Assembly (NCBI RefSeq): GCF_022760175.1
Contig: NZ_CP094326.1
Location: 3,522,804-3,586,803, forward strand
Reading direction: 5' to 3'
Length of the DNA: 64,000 nucleotides
Source of the DNA: Zhouia spongiae
Lineage (GTDB): Bacteria > Bacteroidota > Bacteroidia > Flavobacteriales > Flavobacteriaceae
In this document: positions 1-8,842 of the stretch, piece by piece
How the letters are laid out: every line of letters begins with the position of its first letter
How positions within the stretch are numbered: the first letter of the stretch is position 1
Made by a program: the position numbers and the translations under genes
Notes under the pieces: model-generated
What the model saw: the letters and a program-made list of their open reading frames with translations, nothing else
What the model was told of the DNA's origin: nothing
Database searches by the model: none

Positions 1-63
1 CCGACAATTCCTTAATCCCTAACGCGTCTGCAAATGTAAATCAAAAATTATTCCAAAAAAAGT

Positions 64-95
64 TTTGTGCCATAAGTTCAGTTATGTTACATTTG
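64..95 (+). promoter_or_regulatory. Bacteroidetes-type promoter of the dehydrogenase gene
   Basis: A TTTG box at 64-67 is followed after 20 nt by TACATTTG at 88-95. This fits the Bacteroidetes primary sigma consensus (TTTG, spacer of 19-21, TAnnTTTG) exactly. Transcription would start near position 102, leaving a leader of about 28 nt before the ATG at 130. The first 60 bases of the window hold no recognisable gene. The match is seen directly; activity is inferred. Confidence 0.65.
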
Positions 96-129
96 AAACT
101 TATCAACCAAAAAAAGTTATAATAATCGT

Positions 130-1338
130 ATGAAATTCGGAATCATTAAAGAACGTAAAAACCCACCCGATAAGAGAGTTGTATTTTCGCCGGATGCCTG
201 CCTTAAGTTATTGACCCGATTTCCGGAAGCAAGCATTTATGTAGAAAGTTCTGAAATACGGGTTTTTATAGATGAAGAATATCTGGAAAAGGGTATTTCT
301 ACCGCAAATGATGTTTCTGAATGTGATGTATTACTGGGCGTAAAAGAAGTACCGGTCGATGCCCTCATACCCAGTAAAAAATACTTTTTCTTTTCACACA
401 CAATAAAGAAGCAACCTTATAACCGTAGGCTTTTACAAGCCGTCCTTGAAAAGAATATAGAACTCTTCGACCACGAGGTCATTACTGCCAAAGAAGGATA
501 TCGTTTGGTCGCTTTTGGCCGCTATGCCGGTATAGTGGGTGCATATAACGGTTTCAGGGCCTATGGATTGAAATTCGACTTATATAATTTGCCCAAGGCA
601 GAAAACCTGCCGGATCAACAGGCTCTGACCGATGCCTTAAACCGTATTCATCTACCTAATATTAAAATCCTGCTAACAGGAACCGGAAGGGTTGGTAATG
701 GTGCTAAAGAAATGCTCGATGCCATGCATATCAGGCAAGTATCGGTAAACGATTATCTCGATTATACCTTTGAGGAACCTGTCTATTGTCAGATAGATGT
801 ACTTGACTATAACAAACGTAAGGATGGACAAGGTTTAGACAAAGAGGATTTTTATCAAAATCCGGACGATTATGTTTCCGACTTTATGCGTTTTGCCAAA
901 GTAACTGATTTCTATATTGCAGGACACTTTTATGGTGATGGCGCTCCATATTTATATACAAAAGAAGATGCCAGATCGATCAACTTTAAAATCAAAGTAG
1001 TCGCTGATGTCAGTTGTGATATAGATGGACCGGTAGCATCAACTATACGTCCTTCAACCATTGCAGACCCGATATATGGTTATGATCCGGAAAATGAACA
1101 GGAAACCGACTTTAAAAATATTAATGCCATAGCAGTGATGGCCGTAGATAATCTTCCATGTGAGCTTCCCCGTGATGCCAGTGAAGGCTTTGGCGAAATG
1201 TTCCTGAAATATGTAATTCCAGCTTTTTTTAACAATGACAAGGATGGGATTTTAGAAAGAGCACGGATGACGAAAAACGGCAAACTCACCGATCGATACC
1301 AATATCTTCAGGATTATGTAGATGGAGAGCTTGTATAA
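130..1338 (+). CDS. Saccharopine dehydrogenase (lysine-forming)/alanine dehydrogenase-like NAD(P)-dependent enzyme
   Basis: A 402-residue soluble enzyme of the alanine dehydrogenase / Lys1-type saccharopine dehydrogenase superfamily. The N-terminal domain begins MKFGIIKERKNPPDKR, the usual opening of this fold, and has a FFSHTIKKQ segment typical of the Lys1 branch. A Rossmann dinucleotide-binding loop (LLTGTGRVGNG) lies near residue 180, and the second half carries an ADVSCDIDG stretch like that near the substrate pocket in family members. Length is normal. The gene stands alone behind its own promoter and is convergent with creD. Family assignment is firm. Whether the substrate is saccharopine, alanine or another amino acid cannot be decided from sequence, and no other lysine genes lie nearby. 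Confidence 0.85.
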   Translation: MKFGIIKERKNPPDKRVVFSPDACLKLLTRFPEASIYVESSEIRVFIDEEYLEKGISTANDVSECDVLLGVKEVPVDALIPSKKYFFFSHTIKKQPYNRRLLQAVLEKNIELFDHEVITAKEGYRLVAFGRYAGIVGAYNGFRAYGLKFDLYNLPKAENLPDQQALTDALNRIHLPNIKILLTGTGRVGNGAKEMLDAMHIRQVSVNDYLDYTFEEPVYCQIDVLDYNKRKDGQGLDKEDFYQNPDDYVSDFMRFAKVTDFYIAGHFYGDGAPYLYTKEDARSINFKIKVVADVSCDIDGPVASTIRPSTIADPIYGYDPENEQETDFKNINAIAVMAVDNLPCELPRDASEGFGEMFLKYVIPAFFNNDKDGILERARMTKNGKLTDRYQYLQDYVDGELV

Positions 1339-1358
1339 CGGACCGGTCTCATAAATAG

Positions 1359-1399
1359 CTGCAGTTGAGACCACTCTCTTTAATCAGGCCCAACTGCAG
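1359..1399. terminator. Possible hairpin between convergent genes
   Basis: CTGCAGTTG (1359-1367) and CAACTGCAG (1391-1399) form a perfect 9-bp inverted repeat around a 23-nt loop, in the 79-bp gap between two convergent genes. There is no clear U tract on either side, so termination is plausible by position rather than proven by structure. Confidence 0.35.
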
Positions 1400-1417
1400 A
1401 TCAAATTGTGATTGGCA

Positions 1418-2800
1418 TTATTGATTACCCCAATCAATTTTACGGGAAACAAACATTACCGTTGCCAGTATCAGAAACAAGCCAAGGCTTCCTACCAGCA
1501 ATGCGTAGCTTTCCAACTGAATGATCACGTAAATAAAAGTATACAGTGAAATTAAGGATACTGCTATCAATCCGGCAAATTTGTTAGACTTTAATATTGA
1601 TTTGGAATAAACGGATATCAACACGATTATTGATGCCCCTGCAATTAAATAAGCTTTGAAAAAGTTGCTGTGTTCGGAAATTGAGATTAACAGGGTATAG
1701 AACATCACCAAAGCCAAACCTATCATCAAATATTGAAATGGATGGATATGAATCTTACTGATGGATTGGATCAGGAAGAAAATCAGAAAGGTAAGTCCTA
1801 TCACCAGAAAACCGTATTTTGAAGAGCGTTCACTTTTCTGATACTCGTCTACCGGAATCATAAAATTCACCCCATAAGCAAACTGTCTCAGGTTAGGAGG
1901 TGCATTAAAATGGTATTGTGAAAAGGGTCTGTTTATATCCAATACTTTCCAGCGGGCATCGAAGCCTGTTTCCGTAATTTTATCATCATTATAGGGTAAA
2001 AACTCTCCAAAAAAATTAGCAGTTTTCCAATCGGATCGTATTTCTGTCGTAGTCTCCTTCCCTATCGGGATAAAACTTATTTGTTTACTTCCCTTTACGT
2101 TCATTTGCAAAGAGAAGTTAACATTTTTCTTCATCGGAAGATCACCCTCTCTTATAGCCTTGCTTTCTAATGTGTGTAGTGAAACAAATTCAGGCTGGTA
2201 ATCTGTTTCGCCGTTATATTTAGAACTGAACTCATAATCGCTTTGTCCCAGGTGAAGCTTAACTGTACTGCTGACTCCTTTGAGATTAGACGTTTTGATA
2301 ATGATCTTTGCCTTATTCCATAAAATATCTTCGTCCCTGATTTCCGCTTCTTCTAAAAGCTGAGGTCTTGAGAAACTTCCGGATACCTTCATTTTACTAT
2401 CGTAAACTGCTGTCTTGTATATACCGTAATACTTTTCTTCCGGATCTATTTCAGCCTTCACATCCAGACTTTTCGGAAAAAGATAAACATAGGCTATGTC
2501 TTCTATAGTCTCTGTATATATCTTATTCGTTTTTTCATCCTTCACTTTTTTCTCTGTATAGGTCTTATAAGGCAGTTTTAACATAGGACCATACAGAACC
2601 ACTTCTTCTCCCCATTTCGTGCCTATCTCATGAATCACTTCCGATTGTCTGTTCTTCCGCTCTTTAATTAAATCCTGAACATACATCAAAGGGATCAAAA
2701 GGACCAATGTTAAAAATCCTACCATAAACATTCTCGCCGTTATGGATGTTTTGATCCAATAACCAAATTTTCCTTTTCCTGGGTTTTCATTAATATTCAT
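1418..2800 (-). CDS. creD: CreD-family inner membrane protein
   Basis: A 460-residue CreD (cell envelope integrity) protein. An N-terminal membrane segment at about residues 23-43 is followed by a large extracytoplasmic domain with IGTKWGEEVVLYGPMLKLPY, a typical CreD motif. Several transmembrane helices (about five) fill residues 325-455, with GVNFMIPVDEYQKSERSSKY just before them, the family's most recognisable block. In E. coli CreD belongs to the CreBC regulon and affects colicin E2 tolerance; its molecular role is unknown. Here there is no CreBC pair. Instead a winged-helix regulator and a membrane protein lie upstream, and a palindrome at 2821-2837 sits 20 bp before the start codon, so local repression by that regulator is likely. 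Confidence 0.93.
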   Translation of the reverse strand: MNINENPGKGKFGYWIKTSITARMFMVGFLTLVLLIPLMYVQDLIKERKNRQSEVIHEIGTKWGEEVVLYGPMLKLPYKTYTEKKVKDEKTNKIYTETIEDIAYVYLFPKSLDVKAEIDPEEKYYGIYKTAVYDSKMKVSGSFSRPQLLEEAEIRDEDILWNKAKIIIKTSNLKGVSSTVKLHLGQSDYEFSSKYNGETDYQPEFVSLHTLESKAIREGDLPMKKNVNFSLQMNVKGSKQISFIPIGKETTTEIRSDWKTANFFGEFLPYNDDKITETGFDARWKVLDINRPFSQYHFNAPPNLRQFAYGVNFMIPVDEYQKSERSSKYGFLVIGLTFLIFFLIQSISKIHIHPFQYLMIGLALVMFYTLLISISEHSNFFKAYLIAGASIIVLISVYSKSILKSNKFAGLIAVSLISLYTFIYVIIQLESYALLVGSLGLFLILATVMFVSRKIDWGNQ

Positions 2801-2815
2801 AAGACATCAATATTT

Positions 2816-2837
2816 AAAGTACTTTGAAATTCAAAGT
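2816..2837 (-). promoter_or_regulatory. Operator-like palindrome upstream of creD
   Basis: ACTTTGAAATTCAAAGT (2821-2837) is a 17-bp palindrome, perfect except for its central base, with AAAGT on its creD side (2816-2820). It lies between the regulator stop codon and the creD start. A near copy occurs at 3765-3786 before the upstream operon. Two copies at the two possible promoters of one small cluster that encodes its own winged-helix protein suggest it is that regulator's binding site; this is inference. Confidence 0.6.
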
Positions 2838-2853
2838 TTGTTGATAAAAAAAT

Positions 2854-3147
2854 TTAAGCTTTACGTATTATATTTTCCAGCGCCTCTATGTGCTGTTTAA
2901 ATGCTTTCCTGCCTGATTTTGTGGCTATATACCTCGTGTTTGGTTTTTTTCCTATAAATTGCTTTTCTATAACAATATATTCTGCTTTTTCCAGCGCTTT
3001 GGTGTGGCTTGCCAGGTTTCCGTCTGTAACCTCTAAAAGTTCTTTTAGCGTTTTAAAATCAGCATACTCATTCACCATCAGTACCGACATAATACCCAGC
3101 CTGATACGATGATCAAAAACTTTATTTATATTATTGATTATTCCCAA
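2854..3147 (-). CDS. Winged-helix DNA-binding regulator (HTH_34/ArsR-MarR-like)
   Basis: A 97-residue protein that is almost wholly one winged helix-turn-helix domain. It starts with a helix (NNINKVFDHRIRLGIMSVL), followed by the recognition-helix segment TDGNLASHTKALEKAEYI and a wing with KKPNTRYIATKSGRKAF. The layout matches the small winged-helix regulators (HTH_34 type) common in Bacteroidota next to membrane proteins. The start codon is 2 nt after the stop of the upstream membrane protein gene, so the two are co-transcribed. The conserved palindromes before this operon and before creD are its most likely targets. No ligand-binding domain is visible, so the signal is unknown; the adjacent membrane protein may pass it on. 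Confidence 0.85.
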   Translation of the reverse strand: MGIINNINKVFDHRIRLGIMSVLMVNEYADFKTLKELLEVTDGNLASHTKALEKAEYIVIEKQFIGKKPNTRYIATKSGRKAFKQHIEALENIIRKA

Positions 3148-3149
3148 AC

Positions 3150-3761
3150 CTACTGCTTCTTGTCGTATTTATAGTACATAAGCGCGCCGTAAATAACATG
3201 CATTACTCCGAAACCAATTACCCATAGCCAGAATCCATACCCTGGAAAGGCAGCACATATCAGACCTAAAGCAACTTCTATGAGTCCCAAATATCTGATA
3301 TCTCCTATACTGAATTTAGAGGCATTGATAAGTGCCAACCCGTAAAATATAAGCATTAATGCTGCCGTTTGCCCATATTTTTGCTGATTGAGAATAATAA
3401 GAATATAAATGCCTCCTGCTAATAATGGAATAAGAAAATTAATAATAAGCCTTTTTGAGGTACTATCCCATATCTTTTCTCCATTTGTCCTGGCTTTTCG
3501 GGTAGAAAGAAAAATAGCTGTTATGATACTTAACCCTGCTATTAAACCCAGATCGATCATTACCCATCTAAAAACGTATCCATCGAGGATTAAATATTTT
3601 TGACCTGAATTAGCTACCAGCCAATATGCAAAACCGGCTCCTGTTAATGCATAAATACCTGCCATTATTCCAGACAGGCCACTCAGGGAAATAAACCTGG
3701 AAGACCTGTTCATCAAGCTTTTTATCTCCCCTATATCTTTTAAGTATTTATCCGAATCCAT
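3150..3761 (-). CDS. Multi-pass membrane protein, partner of the winged-helix regulator
   Basis: A 203-residue protein with about six hydrophobic helices (for example FISLSGLSGIMAGIYALTGA near residue 25 and GFGVMHVIYGALMYYKY at the end) after a short charged N-terminus. No enzyme motif is seen. It is the first gene of a two-gene operon with the winged-helix regulator and lies close to creD. Proteins of this kind beside HTH_34 regulators are usually annotated as hypothetical. A sensing or anti-repressor role is possible but not shown. The start codon is fixed by the operator-like palindrome that ends 9 bp upstream of it. Confidence 0.75.
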   Translation of the reverse strand: MDSDKYLKDIGEIKSLMNRSSRFISLSGLSGIMAGIYALTGAGFAYWLVANSGQKYLILDGYVFRWVMIDLGLIAGLSIITAIFLSTRKARTNGEKIWDSTSKRLIINFLIPLLAGGIYILIILNQQKYGQTAALMLIFYGLALINASKFSIGDIRYLGLIEVALGLICAAFPGYGFWLWVIGFGVMHVIYGALMYYKYDKKQ

Positions 3762-3764
3762 ATA

Positions 3765-3786
3765 AAAGTACTTTGCAATTCAAAGT
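3765..3786 (-). promoter_or_regulatory. Second operator-like palindrome, before the regulator operon
   Basis: ACTTTGCAATTCAAAGT (3770-3786) repeats the creD-upstream site, with one base changed in one arm and the same AAAGT at its gene-proximal edge. It ends 9 bp before the first codon of the membrane protein gene, where a bound repressor would block transcription or initiation. This suggests autoregulation. Confidence 0.6.
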
Positions 3787-4020
3787 TAACATTAAAATGG
3801 AAACTACCAAATACTTTTCAGGCTATTTTAAGCTCGCTGCTTTACAGCTATTTAAATGGTAGTATACTTTCAGATTGCTAATATCGAAGCATGAAGAATC
3901 TAACCATGTCTTATGATCCTGATTAATAAGGAAATCCTGAACGGTTGGTATTACACGAAATACCACAGAGCTCCCTTAGCGGATTTTTACACAGAAAACA
4001 TGAGTTGTGTCAATAAAGAA
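3787..4020. other. Gene-free intergenic stretch
   Basis: No open reading frame with coding character is present between the regulator operon and the terminator hairpin at 4021-4060. It presumably holds the promoter of the minus-strand operon, but no clear TAnnTTTG box was found. Confidence 0.5.
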
Positions 4021-4060
4021 ACCCGGAATATCAGAAAGAATGATCTGTGATATCCCGGGT
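4021..4060 (-). terminator. Terminator hairpin after the META-domain gene
   Basis: On the minus strand the stop codon of the META-domain gene is followed by an imperfect stem (ACCCGGGATATCACAGA with TCTGATATTCCGGGT) and then a T-rich run (TTTCTTTATT). This is a plausible intrinsic terminator. Confidence 0.65.
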
Positions 4061-4084
4061 ACTTAGCGATCGTCCGGAGTACTC

Positions 4085-4915
4085 TTAATCTACTTTTTTA
4101 AACACCAATTGTGTTCCAGTATCATTAAAAAGATATAAGCTGTTGTTTTCTATCTTATATTTCACCGAACTTTGCAGAGCTTTCAGGAAATCCCCTTCCT
4201 TGTTATCGCCCATACAAGCCATTTCTGTAGTTACAACATCTGTAAACCTCAGCAATCCTTGCTCAAAAAATATACGCCCTCTCATGTTATTACACCCTGC
4301 ATATCCAAAAAACTTATTTTCTCCGGCATTAATTTCCATGTTTGGCAGTTCCTTGGCGAACATCCCGGCAGTTGCCTCTACTTCTCCTAACTTTTCCAAC
4401 ACCCAGATATCATGCAGTCTATAGTCGGTGATATAATTACCACATCCTTCATAGACCGTATAATCAGTTTCATTCCCTTTCTTTATTTCAACCTTCACTT
4501 TATATCCATATACCTTATCAGACATATTATCGGAACATTCTCCCTGAGATATCTGAACATTCATAGCTCCGCTTTCTACTTCAGCCTTATACATTTTTAT
4601 ATTTGCATCGGCTGCTCTTACAGGTTCTGTTGCAGGTACTGTAAACTCTTTATGAGCTTCTGTTAGGGATGTGAATTTAATCATCTTGCCAGAAAATTCA
4701 ATGCTCCAAAAAGGTTCCGTTCCTACGCCTTTAAAATAAGTTTCACTATTGTTCTCCGTGACCGCAACAGTGCTCTCCCTGCTTTTTTTCTCTTTCATAC
4801 CGGTTGTAACGGAATCTACAGGCTCCGTATTGTCTGCTTCTTTTGTTGTCTTGTTATCTTTACAAGCTGTAAAGACCATGGCAACGAATAAAACCGGAAA
4901 AATTACTCTTTTCAT
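4085..4915 (-). CDS. META-domain lipoprotein with an N-terminal COG3650-like domain
   Basis: A lipoprotein of 276 residues when started at the ATG at 4915. A longer frame adds 11 residues, but only the internal start gives a signal peptide (MKRVIFPVLFVAMVFTAC) with a lipobox cysteine. After a Ser/Thr/Glu-rich linker comes a domain with GVGTEPFWSIEF, found in COG3650-type predicted lipoproteins. The C-terminal half is a META/HslJ domain with GYAGCNNMRGRIFFEQG and FTDVVTTEMAC. META domains occur in heat-shock-linked and secreted proteins, with no settled biochemical role. The fusion is a common flavobacterial arrangement. The gene is followed by a terminator hairpin and probably ends a unit that includes the TlpA-like gene 78 bp upstream. 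Confidence 0.85.
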   Translation of the reverse strand: MKRVIFPVLFVAMVFTACKDNKTTKEADNTEPVDSVTTGMKEKKSRESTVAVTENNSETYFKGVGTEPFWSIEFSGKMIKFTSLTEAHKEFTVPATEPVRAADANIKMYKAEVESGAMNVQISQGECSDNMSDKVYGYKVKVEIKKGNETDYTVYEGCGNYITDYRLHDIWVLEKLGEVEATAGMFAKELPNMEINAGENKFFGYAGCNNMRGRIFFEQGLLRFTDVVTTEMACMGDNKEGDFLKALQSSVKYKIENNSLYLFNDTGTQLVFKKVD

Positions 4916-4993
4916 TTTTAAAATATTTAAGGTATAAAGGGAATCCAAAAACCGAATGCCCTTTAAAACCTTTATTAGATTTGCATTAATTCT

Positions 4994-6910
4994 TTATGAT
5001 TGTGCTAACGCTATCATAATATCCAACTCTTCTATAAGTTTATCATCACTCCCGTTAAACCCTACGGATTTAAATTTGATCTTGCCATCCGGGCCGATAA
5101 TAAATTTAGTAGGAATGCCTGACACGTTGTATCTGCCTATAACGTCATATTCTCTACTTCCCTCTTCTACGGGTGTATCCATCAATACGTTGAAGGTATA
5201 CTTGTTGGCATCTATAAAACCTGATACTGATTTTTGCCTCGCATCTCCATTTGTACTTTCCCAGGTATTAACAAATAAAAATGCTACTTCCGGATTATCT
5301 TTGTATTTGGTTACGGCTTTTTGCATTCCGGGAAATGAAGCTTTGCAGGGACCACACCAGGTTGCCCAAAAATCGACTACAACCACCTTTCCCTTCAGAT
5401 CGTTCAAAACAACATCTTCTCCCTGTAAATTCTTTAGCTGAAAAGCAGGTGCTTCCTCGTTCATCATTTTACTTTCAATCTCGGTCTTTGCTTTTTCATA
5501 TGCTATTGTTTCTAACGCTTTCAGATAATTTTCAAAACCATCGTCAGATCCTTCACTCGCTAAATATGCTGTTTTTAAATACTCCTTGATTTTTACTGTT
5601 GAAGCACCTTTTTTGATAAAACTTTCTGCCTTATCCCGGGCTTTGGCATGATTGTCGTCCGCCAGTAAATATTGTACATAGCGCTCATTTGCTTCGGGTC
5701 CTCCATCTTCTCCTACAGCTATATCCTGATACTCAATAGCCTTTTTAATATCTCCTCTTTTAAAAAGAATCAATGCATAAGTATCTGCAAATATTTTATA
5801 ATTGCGATCCAGGCTGTTCAGATATTGATTTTTTGAATAATAAACCGGTTTTTCCGAATCGCCTGATTTCAATCCTTCCAAAATATCCAGGGACTTTTTT
5901 GAAATTTGGGCTGCATATTCAAGGTTTTCTCCTTGTTCTGCCAACTTCCATGCAACACTGTTATAAAGGCTGGCCTTTTGCTGGTCGTTATCAGGTATTC
6001 GTGCAGCGTATTCTTTAAAAGTATCGTAATCTTTATTTTCAGCTACAGCCCTGGCTATCATACCGGTCATCCGCGTACTTAAATCATTTTTCCCAAATGT
6101 TTTTGTAAACGTTTCCAATATTTCTTTTTTCTTTTCCAGGTCTTTTTCTCCATAGAACTTCATCCAAACCTCTTCTTGTGCAGCTTTTCCGTCAGGGAAT
6201 TTCTCTACAACTTCTTTTTTCAATACCTCAGCTATCGAATCGTTCCCTATGGCAGCATTTAATGCCACCAAGGTTCTGTAATCAGGTTCATCTATAGCCT
6301 GTTGCCCACTGATGGCTGCAATTCGTTCTTTTATATAGGCTTCTCCTTCTTCTTTGTTTTCCTTATAAAGCATTCGGGGGTAACTAAAATCCCATTCCCC
6401 GGCAATCGCGGGATTCGACTTTATATCTTCACGAAACAGTACTAAAGATGAATCGCTTGTGATTTCCAGGTTTATCCGGTTCCCATATCGCGTGTAATAC
6501 CCTCCTGCACTGGCTTTAGATCCGGCTATAGGCTCTCCTTTATCATTGAATAGGTACGTTACAAATCCCTTTTTGTGATTGTTGTCGAATTCTTCTCCCG
6601 TTTTGATATGAAAAGCAAGCGCTGTTGCAGAATCAGGAATCTTAAAAGTACTTTCCCAAATTCCCTGGTCTTCCTTGAAATGGATGTCTACCGGATAGTA
6701 ACTGTCATGTACAGCATAGTAATAATACGCCTCTGAAACTTCTTCGTCTGAATGGTATTGAATCTTTAGTGAATCGCCGGCCCGGGGTTTTTCCTTAGAT
6801 AAAAGCAATGCTCCTATCTCTTGCCCCGGATCTTTCGCTTGTTCTGCCTGTTTACACGAAAAAACACTAAAAATCGTGCAAGTAACTAATAAATAAGATG
6901 TTAATTTCAT
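4994..6910 (-). CDS. TlpA-family thioredoxin-like lipoprotein
   Basis: A 638-residue exported protein. The signal peptide ends in a lipobox-like VFSC, so the protein should be anchored in the outer or inner membrane facing the periplasm. Residues of about 30-490 form a beta-rich domain and a helical, TPR-like region. The last 150 residues are a TlpA/ResA thioredoxin fold with VVDFWATWCGPC, the CxxC pair expected of a disulfide reductase, followed by GIPTKFIIGPDGKI with the cis-proline. Similar large TlpA proteins are frequent in Bacteroidota and often accompany TonB-dependent transport loci, as here. Reduction of a receptor or metal-binding partner is possible; the substrate is unknown. Confidence 0.88.
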   Translation of the reverse strand: MKLTSYLLVTCTIFSVFSCKQAEQAKDPGQEIGALLLSKEKPRAGDSLKIQYHSDEEVSEAYYYYAVHDSYYPVDIHFKEDQGIWESTFKIPDSATALAFHIKTGEEFDNNHKKGFVTYLFNDKGEPIAGSKASAGGYYTRYGNRINLEITSDSSLVLFREDIKSNPAIAGEWDFSYPRMLYKENKEEGEAYIKERIAAISGQQAIDEPDYRTLVALNAAIGNDSIAEVLKKEVVEKFPDGKAAQEEVWMKFYGEKDLEKKKEILETFTKTFGKNDLSTRMTGMIARAVAENKDYDTFKEYAARIPDNDQQKASLYNSVAWKLAEQGENLEYAAQISKKSLDILEGLKSGDSEKPVYYSKNQYLNSLDRNYKIFADTYALILFKRGDIKKAIEYQDIAVGEDGGPEANERYVQYLLADDNHAKARDKAESFIKKGASTVKIKEYLKTAYLASEGSDDGFENYLKALETIAYEKAKTEIESKMMNEEAPAFQLKNLQGEDVVLNDLKGKVVVVDFWATWCGPCKASFPGMQKAVTKYKDNPEVAFLFVNTWESTNGDARQKSVSGFIDANKYTFNVLMDTPVEEGSREYDVIGRYNVSGIPTKFIIGPDGKIKFKSVGFNGSDDKLIEELDIMIALAQS

Positions 6911-6975
6911 AATTTCCTTATGTTGTTTTATGATTGAACATCCTAAATATACAATATCTCACGGAATACTACTTG

Positions 6976-8550
6976 TTAAAGTTTAGCTCCCTTCCGTCTT
7001 ATTTTCATCCAGACCAAGAAGGTTATTATAGACAATACCATCCAAAAAGCATCAATAAAAAAAACGCTGAACAGATCTTTTTGGTAAGCTATCCAAAACC
7101 AGTTTCCGGTTACTGCACCGTTAACAAACGGTATTAAAAAGCCAATAACACTTCCGAGAAATAATGTTATCCGGTTAGTTTTGTAATCATCATTCTTCAG
7201 GATAAAGAAAATAGACATCCCAAGCCAGGTTAAAAAGTAAAACTTGTAAATATATGCCTGTCCTGCCATGCTGTTCAGCTTAACCGCTATAAATGCCAGT
7301 GCTGTTACCGGGTACATACTCAGGCATACGGCAAGGTATACATTAACCAGTCTGCGATTAAAGCGTTTCTTCTTTTCCGGGATGCTTTTCTTTTCTCTTG
7401 CCACCAGCCAGATTAAAACTCCGGATATAATTACAAAACAGGTAATAATACCTAAAATAAAAGAGACCACTCTTAATCCATACCCCCCGTAATCGCCAAA
7501 ATGAAGCCTGTACAACAGATTTTTAACTACATCTGTATATGTCGTTTCTTTTAAAGGGTCTTTAACGGCTATCTCCTCTCCTGTTTCAACCTTATATACA
7601 ACGTGGCCACTGCTCGAAAGCTGGTCTTTATACAACAATTCGCCTCCAACTTTAACTTCCATGCTGGTATCGCCGTAATTCCTGATATATACTGAAGTAG
7701 CGTGAAAACCTTCCCATCTTTTTTCGGTTTGCTCTACATAATCGTTTATACTGTATGTTTTTTCCAACTTTAACGCATTGTACGCTATCGGTACTTCACT
7801 ATAGCCAAAATCCTGATAGAGTTTATTAGCATTCCCGTCATATAGAACCGATATCCCCGGAAACAATAAGAGTCCCTTAATCATAAAAAATGCCCCGGTT
7901 ACCGCCAGTACGAACTGAAATGGTACCCCCAAGATCCCTAACGCCGTATGAGCGTCTGTCCATATCGTTTTCAATTTTGCCTTGGGCCTGAACACATAAA
8001 AATTTGAAACGATCTTTTTCCAGTGCACCAGAACACCTGTTACAATGGCAAATAAAAAGAATAATGCCACAAAACCTGCCAGGTGATAGCCGTACGGATA
8101 AGGTATCTGGGTAAAAAAATGCAAACGATATAAAAATTCGCCCAACTGATATTGTTCTGTATAATTGGAAATACTGTAGTTCTTTGAATCAAGGTAGAAG
8201 AATCCCGGAACCTTGCTTTGTTTGGCCACCAACGTATCTTTCGCCGGTGTAACAGATACGCTTACGTTTCTTTCGATATGCGACTGCCTGAACCATACAT
8301 CTGAACTGTACAGGTTGTACTGTCTCGCTACATGATTTAAAGCTTCGTCGTAATTAAGCAGTATCTCATCATTTACGACCTCCGATTCTTTTTGTAATGC
8401 TCCCTGGTTGCGTTCCCAGTTATTTATATCATCCCTGAAAAAAGAAAAGGAGCCTGCAAAGAAAATCACATATAACAGGGCGCTGATAATAATACCGCTG
8501 ACGGTATGCAGGTGAAAAAATATATTGTAGTTTTTTACATTCATATACAA
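6976..8550 (-). CDS. PepSY-associated TM helix protein, probable siderophore-iron reductase component
   Basis: A 524-residue inner membrane protein of the PepSY_TM family. It opens with a conserved NIFFHLHTVSGIIISALLY helix, then a periplasmic PepSY domain, further helices with FLYRLHFFTQIPYPYGYHLA and LLYRLHFGDYGGYGLRVVS, and three or four C-terminal helices. The paired histidines in or beside membrane helices are typical of the family, and some members reduce ferric siderophores. It is the last gene of a tight run (4-nt spacings) with two small membrane proteins, behind a siderophore receptor. An alternative start two codons inside (8544) is equally possible. Confidence 0.88.
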   Translation of the reverse strand: MYMNVKNYNIFFHLHTVSGIIISALLYVIFFAGSFSFFRDDINNWERNQGALQKESEVVNDEILLNYDEALNHVARQYNLYSSDVWFRQSHIERNVSVSVTPAKDTLVAKQSKVPGFFYLDSKNYSISNYTEQYQLGEFLYRLHFFTQIPYPYGYHLAGFVALFFLFAIVTGVLVHWKKIVSNFYVFRPKAKLKTIWTDAHTALGILGVPFQFVLAVTGAFFMIKGLLLFPGISVLYDGNANKLYQDFGYSEVPIAYNALKLEKTYSINDYVEQTEKRWEGFHATSVYIRNYGDTSMEVKVGGELLYKDQLSSSGHVVYKVETGEEIAVKDPLKETTYTDVVKNLLYRLHFGDYGGYGLRVVSFILGIITCFVIISGVLIWLVAREKKSIPEKKKRFNRRLVNVYLAVCLSMYPVTALAFIAVKLNSMAGQAYIYKFYFLTWLGMSIFFILKNDDYKTNRITLFLGSVIGFLIPFVNGAVTGNWFWIAYQKDLFSVFFIDAFWMVLSIITFLVWMKIRRKGAKL

Positions 8551-8554
8551 AAAA

Positions 8555-8839
8555 TTAGAGGTTTGCGCAATAGGTAGCTAAACAACAAATTCCTGATAAA
8601 AGAAGGTATGCAGCCCAGACCTTCCATCCGTTTTTAGCCAGAAAAGCAAGAATCATTAATGTTATCCATAACATAAAGCCCGTAAATGTCATGGTTATAA
8701 GTACTACCGTCTTATCGAACCAGGAACTCAGTGCCAGATGAAACGTTACCGTTACAAGGTACCCGCCAAGAATGGCTGCTGTTATTTTGGCAAAACGCTG
8801 CCAGGGTGATTTCGTTAGGTGTTTTTTATTTGCCGGCAT
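8555..8839 (-). CDS. Small membrane protein, DUF3649-like
   Basis: A 94-residue protein with a charged N-terminus (PANKKHLTKSPWQRFAKI) and three hydrophobic helices. Its size, the PWQRFAKI start and its place beside a PepSY_TM gene and another small membrane protein resemble DUF3649 proteins of siderophore utilisation loci in Proteobacteria. The domain assignment is from recall of family features, not a search. It starts 3 nt after the upstream stop and ends 4 nt before the PepSY gene, so it belongs to the same operon. It may form an inner membrane complex with its neighbours. Confidence 0.7.
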   Translation of the reverse strand: MPANKKHLTKSPWQRFAKITAAILGGYLVTVTFHLALSSWFDKTVVLITMTFTGFMLWITLMILAFLAKNGWKVWAAYLLLSGICCLATYCANL

Positions 8840-8842
8840 TGT

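Noticed and set aside
4956-5441. 161-codon frame on the plus strand
   Set aside because: It lies fully antisense to the TlpA-like gene and its translation has no domain; a shadow frame.
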